Assembly: GCF_004362045.1 (NCBI RefSeq)
Contig: NZ_SNWX01000003.1
Location: 62,001 to 126,000 of the forward strand
Length of the DNA: 64,000 nucleotides
Source: Halanaerobium saccharolyticum
GTDB taxonomy: Bacteria > Bacillota > Halanaerobiia > Halanaerobiales > Halanaerobiaceae
Direction: 5' to 3'
Numbering within the stretch: position 1 is the stretch's first letter; every line of letters starts with the position of its first letter. The notes under the pieces are model-generated. The model ran no database searches, had not been told where the DNA came from, and worked only from the letters and a program-made list of their open reading frames with translations. Positions 59,940 through 64,000 of the stretch are shown here, in pieces. A program made the position numbers and the translations under genes.

Positions 59940-60914
59940 TTGAGAGATTTTGAAAAACCTAATTTGATTTTAAGTAAATGTTTAGAGTACTGTAAGTGCC
60001 GCTATAATGGTGATAAAATCCCTGATAAATTTGTGCGGAATTTAGAGGAACATGTTAATTATATTAAGATCTGTCCAGAAGTTGAGATTGGTCTGGGGGT
60101 TCCCCGTAACTCTATTCGTCTGATTAAAAAAGATGATCAGTATAAACTGGTGGATTCAATGACTGGAGAAGACCATACAGAAAAAATGGATATTTATATT
60201 GAAAAACTAACTTCCGAATTAGAGGAAGAAAAGGTGGAAGGTTTTATTGCTAAAACCAGATCTCCTTCCTGTGGAAGCAGTGATTCTAAGGTTTATCCTG
60301 AGGCAGGAAAGGTGCCTGCACTGGGTGAAAAAAGAGCAGGTTATTTTACAGATGAGCTGGCAGAAATTTTTCCTTCTCTGGTTATAGAAAATGAGGGAAG
60401 ACTCAAGAATTTTAAATTAAGGGAGAATTTCTTGATCAAAATTTTTATGCTGGCAGATCTCCGAACTGTATTAGAAAGTGGAGAGATAAAAGAACTGATT
60501 AATTTTCACAGTAATAATAAATATTTGATTATGTCCTATAACCAGAGTGGCTTAAATAAACTGGGAAGAATAGCTGCTGCTCACGAAAAAGGAAAAACTA
60601 AAGCAACAATGGATAAATATAGAGATAAATTAGTTGAAACTATCAATGTACTGCCTGATACAGGCAAAAGAGTTAATATGCTGCAGCATATTTTTGGATA
60701 TGTATCATCAGATATCAGCCGGGAGGAAAGAGAGTATTTTTTAGATACTCTTAAAGATTTTCGTAATGATAAAGTTCCATTTTCACTGCCTCTTGCTTTA
60801 CTTAGATCCTGGGTTATTAGATTTAAAGTGGAATATCTGATACCGCAGACAGTATTCAGTCCTTATCCAGAGGGCCTGATTGATTTGAGTGATTCAGGAA
60901 ATGGTAGAATATAA
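59940..60914 (+). CDS. DUF523 plus DUF1722 (YbgA-like) protein
   Basis: A 324-residue two-domain protein. DUF523 (about 8-150) has the Cys-rich opening SKCLEYCKCRYNGD, the CPEVEIGLGVPR block and SPSCGSSDSKVY. DUF1722 (about 185-310) has HSNNKYLIMSYNQSGLNKLG and the later SFPLALLRSW-like region (PFSLPLALLRSWVIRFK). Family functions are poorly known; a DNA-repair or thiol-related role has been suggested for relatives. The start is TTG with GGAGG ten bases before it. Confidence 0.88.
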   Translation: MRDFEKPNLILSKCLEYCKCRYNGDKIPDKFVRNLEEHVNYIKICPEVEIGLGVPRNSIRLIKKDDQYKLVDSMTGEDHTEKMDIYIEKLTSELEEEKVEGFIAKTRSPSCGSSDSKVYPEAGKVPALGEKRAGYFTDELAEIFPSLVIENEGRLKNFKLRENFLIKIFMLADLRTVLESGEIKELINFHSNNKYLIMSYNQSGLNKLGRIAAAHEKGKTKATMDKYRDKLVETINVLPDTGKRVNMLQHIFGYVSSDISREEREYFLDTLKDFRNDKVPFSLPLALLRSWVIRFKVEYLIPQTVFSPYPEGLIDLSDSGNGRI

Positions 60915-60938
60915 AAATAGTAAAAAGATAGAAAGGTA

Positions 60939-60976
60939 GGTACCAGGTACAAATCGAACGATTTGTACCTGGTACC
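60939..60976. repeat. GGTACC-type palindrome, copy E
   Basis: Perfect 18-bp arms, GGTACCAGGTACAAATCG, around AA, between two convergent genes. It shares 13 tip bases with copy D. There is no T tract, so its use as a terminator is doubtful. Confidence 0.9.
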
Positions 60977-61003
60977 TATAATATTATTGATAACTATAAA
61001 ATT

Positions 61004-62401
61004 TTACTCCCACTCAGTGTGGAATGTACCTTCATCATCTCGTCTCTGATAGGTGTGAGCTCCAAAGAAGTCGCGCTGGGCCTGAATTAAATTGGCAGGT
61101 AGTTCTTCCGATTTAAGGCTGTTAAAATAATCTAGAGCAGAATGAACAGCAGTCAGGGGTAGTCCTGATTGAGCTGCAGTTGTTATTAATTCAGTAATTT
61201 CTTCAGCGGCTGCATTAAGCTGAGATTTAAATTGCTGAGCTGTAATTAAAGTATTTAAATCCCTGTTATCTGAAAAAGCTTCCTGGATAGGTTCTAAAAG
61301 CCCGGAACGAATAATACAGCCATCTTCCCAGATGCGGGCAATTTCTTTGTAATTCAAGTTATAATCATATTCCTCAGAGGCAGCATTTAGAAGTTTAAAA
61401 CCTTCTGCATAAGCAATTACCGAAGAAAAATAAAGTGCTGATTTGAGCAGAGGCAGCATTTCTTTTTTATTAACTACGGCTCGATTACTGCTTTTAAGTT
61501 GAGCGGCATTTTCCACTCTTTCTTCTTTAATTGCTGACATCAAACGAGCATTAACTCCGGCGTTGATGGTAGGAATTGCCGTTCCCAGGTCTAAAGCACT
61601 CTGAACACTCCATTTACCGGTACCTTTGTGTTTGGCTTTATCAAGAATTAAATCTATTAATTTTCGGCCGGTTTTAGGGTCATCTTTTTTCATGATTTTA
61701 GCAGTTATTTCGACTAAATATGACTCAAAATCCTGATTCCATTCAGCGAAAATATCTCCCATTTCTGCCGGTTTTAGCTGCAGCACTTTCCGCAGATAGT
61801 CATAGACTTCAGCCAGGACTTCCATAATACCATATTCAATCCCATTATGAACCATTTTTACATAGTGGCCTGCAGAACGGGGGCCTAAGTAACTGACACA
61901 GGCACCTTTTTCAGTTTTGGCAGCAGCATCTTCCATAATATCGGATACTTCTGAATAGGCTTTTTCGTTACCACCGGGCATAATGGAAGGTCCATGCAGG
62001 GCACCATATTCACCACCACTGATTCCGACTCCCAGATAACGAATTCCTTTCTCCTTAAGATTATTTAATCGTCTATTGGTATCTTCAAAATAAGAATTTC
62101 CCCCATCAATAATAATGTCATCTTTTTCTAAATAAGGTAGCAGGCTGTCAATAACCAGGTCAACAGGTTTACCAGCCTGAATCATCAGCATAATTTTGCG
62201 GGGCTTTTCAAGAGAAGAGACAAAGTCCTCCAGCTCATAAGCTGCTTTAACTTCCTGATTATCCACTTTGTTATTAATAAAATTTTCGGTTTTACTTGTT
62301 GTCCGATTGTAAACGGCAATGGAATGGCTGCGGGCAATATTAAGAGCCAGATTCTGACCCATTACTGAAAGTCCGAACAATCCAATCTCGTATTTTTTCA
62401 T
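61004..62401 (-). CDS. gnd: 6-phosphogluconate dehydrogenase, decarboxylating
   Basis: A 465-residue enzyme of the oxidative pentose phosphate pathway, giving ribulose 5-phosphate, CO2 and NAD(P)H. NAD-binding GLSVMGQNLALNIA (10-23), the substrate block GVGISGGEYGALHGPSIMPGG and KMVHNGIEYG with the catalytic Lys, DKAKHKGTGKW and a complete C-terminus (FFGAHTYQRRDDEG) are visible. AGGAGG precedes the ATG. It lies in the order zwf, cyclase, gnd on the minus strand; 71 bases separate it from the cyclase gene. Confidence 0.95.
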   Translation of the reverse strand: MKKYEIGLFGLSVMGQNLALNIARSHSIAVYNRTTSKTENFINNKVDNQEVKAAYELEDFVSSLEKPRKIMLMIQAGKPVDLVIDSLLPYLEKDDIIIDGGNSYFEDTNRRLNNLKEKGIRYLGVGISGGEYGALHGPSIMPGGNEKAYSEVSDIMEDAAAKTEKGACVSYLGPRSAGHYVKMVHNGIEYGIMEVLAEVYDYLRKVLQLKPAEMGDIFAEWNQDFESYLVEITAKIMKKDDPKTGRKLIDLILDKAKHKGTGKWSVQSALDLGTAIPTINAGVNARLMSAIKEERVENAAQLKSSNRAVVNKKEMLPLLKSALYFSSVIAYAEGFKLLNAASEEYDYNLNYKEIARIWEDGCIIRSGLLEPIQEAFSDNRDLNTLITAQQFKSQLNAAAEEITELITTAAQSGLPLTAVHSALDYFNSLKSEELPANLIQAQRDFFGAHTYQRRDDEGTFHTEWE

Positions 62402-62448
62402 TTATAATTACCTCCTTATAGGCATTTCAAAATAAAGATAATTTCAAA

Positions 62449-62472
62449 TCCAGTGACAGTTCCAGTGACAGT
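62449..62472. repeat. 12-bp tandem duplication
   Basis: TCCAGTGACAGT occurs twice in direct tandem, at 62449-62460 and 62461-62472, ending right at the stop of the cyclase gene. It is probably a replication slippage product. Confidence 0.8.
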
Positions 62473-63129
62473 TTATTTAAATAGCTTCAGTATGGTTTCA
62501 ATTTCACCCTGTTCAAATAAATAAGCTCTTCCAGGAAGGCCGTCACTGTCTGCAATTTTTAAAAGTGAAAGCAATAAAACATAATTTCCTGCGGGAACTT
62601 CATTTAGTCTCAAACCTTCCAGAATCATGATCGGTTGAGTCAGCAGTTTTTTATGAGTTGGATGCTCAGATTGAGCTCTTTCTATACCATTAGTGTCAAT
62701 TCCGACTCCTTTAACACTTTTCGCAATTAGATATTCTGCACCGCTTTCAGCCAGATAAATAAATTTTTCTGGAGTTTCTTCCAGAAAACCGGGAATAGAA
62801 TTTTTGGTCTTTAGAATTAAAAAAGAATTTTCTTCTATTTCATATTCTTTTAAGTCAGCAGCTGTAATTTTTTCATCCAGCTCGGTTAAATCAATTAACT
62901 GAGCCTGATAAAATGGATTTTCTGCAAAGAATAAGTTTGCACTGTCTCCGTCTTTCAGCATATGGAGTGGTGCATCAACATGGGTTCCAGTGTGGACATT
63001 CATCTGCAGTTCAGACTCGTGGGCATCCCCCTGACTGAAGTCTCTGACTGTAGAGAGACGTGGTCTAATTTCATTTTTTCCTTTATAAACTAACATATCT
63101 TTTTTGATAGTCATTGAAATATCATACAT
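62473..63129 (-). CDS. Cyclase/kynurenine formamidase-like metal hydrolase
   Basis: A 218-residue member of the putative cyclase family. The metal-site motif HTGTHVDAPLHM supplies His46, His50, Asp52 and His56. Later blocks (VKGVGIDTNGIERAQSEHPTH in part, ILEGLRLNEVPAG) match the family end. Relatives hydrolyse N-formylkynurenine or other cyclic or amide bonds; tryptophan-degradation genes are absent, so the substrate is open. It sits between zwf and gnd, possibly as an insertion: the 17-mer TTAAATAGCTTCAGTAT occurs at both ends. Confidence 0.88.
   Translation of the reverse strand: MYDISMTIKKDMLVYKGKNEIRPRLSTVRDFSQGDAHESELQMNVHTGTHVDAPLHMLKDGDSANLFFAENPFYQAQLIDLTELDEKITAADLKEYEIEENSFLILKTKNSIPGFLEETPEKFIYLAESGAEYLIAKSVKGVGIDTNGIERAQSEHPTHKKLLTQPIMILEGLRLNEVPAGNYVLLLSLLKIADSDGLPGRAYLFEQGEIETILKLFK
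62477..62493. repeat. 17-bp direct repeat flanking the cyclase gene (copy 1 of 2)
   Basis: TTAAATAGCTTCAGTAT at 62477-62493 lies within the last codons of the cyclase gene and is repeated exactly at 63151-63167, just upstream of its RBS. The pair brackets the gene at a distance of 674 bases. Confidence 0.6.
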
Positions 63130-63150
63130 CTATATTTCCTCCTTTAAAGC

Positions 63151-63167
63151 TTAAATAGCTTCAGTAT
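63151..63167. repeat. 17-bp direct repeat flanking the cyclase gene (copy 2 of 2)
   Basis: Exact second copy of the 17-mer at 62477, lying between the zwf stop and the cyclase RBS. It may mark a duplication or insertion event. Confidence 0.6.
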
Positions 63168-63201
63168 AAGATGGTTGTAGTATAATTTGTTTTTCCCTGG
63201 A

Positions 63202-64000
63202 TCACTCCTTATCAAGCCAGCTGCGTCCATCGGCTTCCAGCAGTTTATCCGCTGCTTGAGGACCTTCACTTTGAGCGGGATATTGATGAAGCTTAATATT
63301 TTCTTCTGCACATTTATGCTGAATCTTATCTATAAACTTCCAGGAATAAGAAACTTCTTCCCAGCTGGTAAAGAGCGTTTTATCCCCGTGGATCATATCA
63401 TAAATAAGGCCTTCATAATTCTCGGGTGAGTTAAAATACTGCTGACAGCTCTGACAGAATTCCATTTCGACCGGTATAATCTGATTATTACTTGCTGGTT
63501 TACGGGTGTTAAACCGCAGAGAAACTCCTTCTTCTGGTTGAATATTAATTAATAAGAGATTAGTATCCAAATCTTGCTTTTCCAGATAGGCAGAATGAAA
63601 ATCATCTTTAAATTCAATCGCAATTGCAGCTTCTTTTTTACTTAATCTTTTACCTGATTTTAGATAAATTGGTACATCACGCCAGCGCTGATTATTTAAA
63701 AATAATTTAAGAGCCATAAAGGTTGCAGTTTCTGATTCGGGATCAATTTCTTTTTCTTCTCGATAGGCTTTCAACTTTTCTCCGTCAACGGTATTGGAAT
63801 CATACTGCCCCCGGACAATATGTTTATCAATATTACTTAGATCATTATCAGCTAATTCTTTAAAAACTTCCACTTTTTTATCAGAAATTTCTTCAGCACT
63901 TAAATTTTCCGGTTCTTCCATGGCAATTAAGGATAAAACCTGGAGTATGTGATTCTGGAACATATCTTTAATTACGCCGGTATCATCATAATACTTACCG
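63202..64000 (-). CDS. zwf: Glucose-6-phosphate dehydrogenase, C-terminal part (cut by the window end)
   Basis: The frame stays open to 64000 (upstream codons read GKYYDDTGVIKD), so the N-terminal half with the NADP fold and the active-site His lies outside. What is visible is the C-terminal domain: IKDMFQNHILQVLSLIAME, VRGQY, ALKLFLNNQRWRDVPIYLKSGK and FEDIIHGDKTLF-like YDMIHGDKTLFTSWEEV. The enzyme oxidises glucose 6-phosphate to 6-phosphogluconolactone, the first step of the oxidative pentose phosphate pathway. With gnd it forms an NADPH-producing operon. No pgl gene is seen here. Confidence 0.93.
   Translation of the reverse strand, partial: GKYYDDTGVIKDMFQNHILQVLSLIAMEEPENLSAEEISDKKVEVFKELADNDLSNIDKHIVRGQYDSNTVDGEKLKAYREEKEIDPESETATFMALKLFLNNQRWRDVPIYLKSGKRLSKKEAAIAIEFKDDFHSAYLEKQDLDTNLLLINIQPEEGVSLRFNTRKPASNNQIIPVEMEFCQSCQQYFNSPENYEGLIYDMIHGDKTLFTSWEEVSYSWKFIDKIQHKCAEENIKLHQYPAQSEGPQAADKLLEADGRSWLDKE

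Overview
The window reads as a chromosomal segment of a low-GC, anaerobic, fermentative member of the Firmicutes, most likely of the order Halanaerobiales (Halanaerobium or a close relative). The support is the AT-rich DNA with strong GGAGG ribosome binding sites, the acidic proteins, a sucrose-phosphate synthase that closely matches my memory of the Halothermothrix orenii enzyme, ferredoxin-linked 2-oxoacid oxidation, a class I hybrid cluster protein, and a minimal SufCB system. The taxonomic call is inference from recalled family features, not a database result. I saw no rRNA, tRNA, CRISPR array, prophage or transposase gene.

Layout. 1-1.5 kb: two unrecognised genes. 1.7-6.2 kb: HAD phosphatase, PiT phosphate transporter with its DUF47 partner, MscS channel, DJ-1/PfpI protein. 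6.2-8.5 kb: a divergent XRE/HD-GYP fusion and a chemoreceptor with almost no external domain. 8.7-26.3 kb: a storage-sugar block (glgP, sucrose-phosphate synthase, PfkB kinase, type I pullulanase, DUF4914 protein, sucrose phosphorylase, LacI regulator, glgD, glgC, glgB, glgA). 26.4-37 kb: FucI-like protein, SufCB, an ABC importer, patatin, cyclopropane synthase, lipoamide dehydrogenase, and a Fur-box-controlled encapsulated ferritin/encapsulin pair. 37-41.5 kb: a structured leader, a 23-codon ORF, the radical SAM/DUF4130 DNA-metabolism pair, a DUF6530-type protein and WecB. 41.7-44.9 kb: KorAB and a rubrerythrin-like protein. 45-55.4 kb: a nitrosative-stress block (Hcp, DUF438-hemerythrin, Ric/ScdA, a Crp/Fnr regulator) and a three-gene soluble operon (DUF1858/binding-protein fold, G3E-type GTPase, ABC ATPase). 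55.4-64 kb: an ArsR-type regulator with a membrane protein, a DAK2-DegV fusion, DUF1295, DUF523/DUF1722, and gnd-cyclase-zwf, with zwf cut by the window end.

How the genes work together. Glucose 1-phosphate is the hub of the sugar block: GlgC/GlgD, GlgA and GlgB build glycogen; GlgP and the pullulanase degrade it; sucrose-phosphate synthase, the PfkB kinase and sucrose phosphorylase connect it to sucrose, a likely compatible solute. In the stress block, TGTGA-N6-TCAnA boxes precede hcp, the hemerythrin operon and the soluble ABC/GTPase operon. The Crp-family regulator encoded in the same block carries the R-E-x3-R recognition pattern expected to read TGTGA, so these genes look like one regulon.

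Best candidates for undescribed biology: (1) the soluble binding-protein/GTPase/ABC ATPase operon with DUF1858-like N-termini and no permease, tied by its promoter box to NO defence; (2) a glycogen synthase carrying a C-terminal ComEA-type helix-hairpin-helix domain; (3) a three-copy stem-loop whose 22-nt loop is nearly invariant while its stems change compensatorily; (4) two families of intergenic palindromes; (5) an inorganic pyrophosphatase with its catalytic centre deleted; (6) a 28-residue membrane peptide with a strong promoter.
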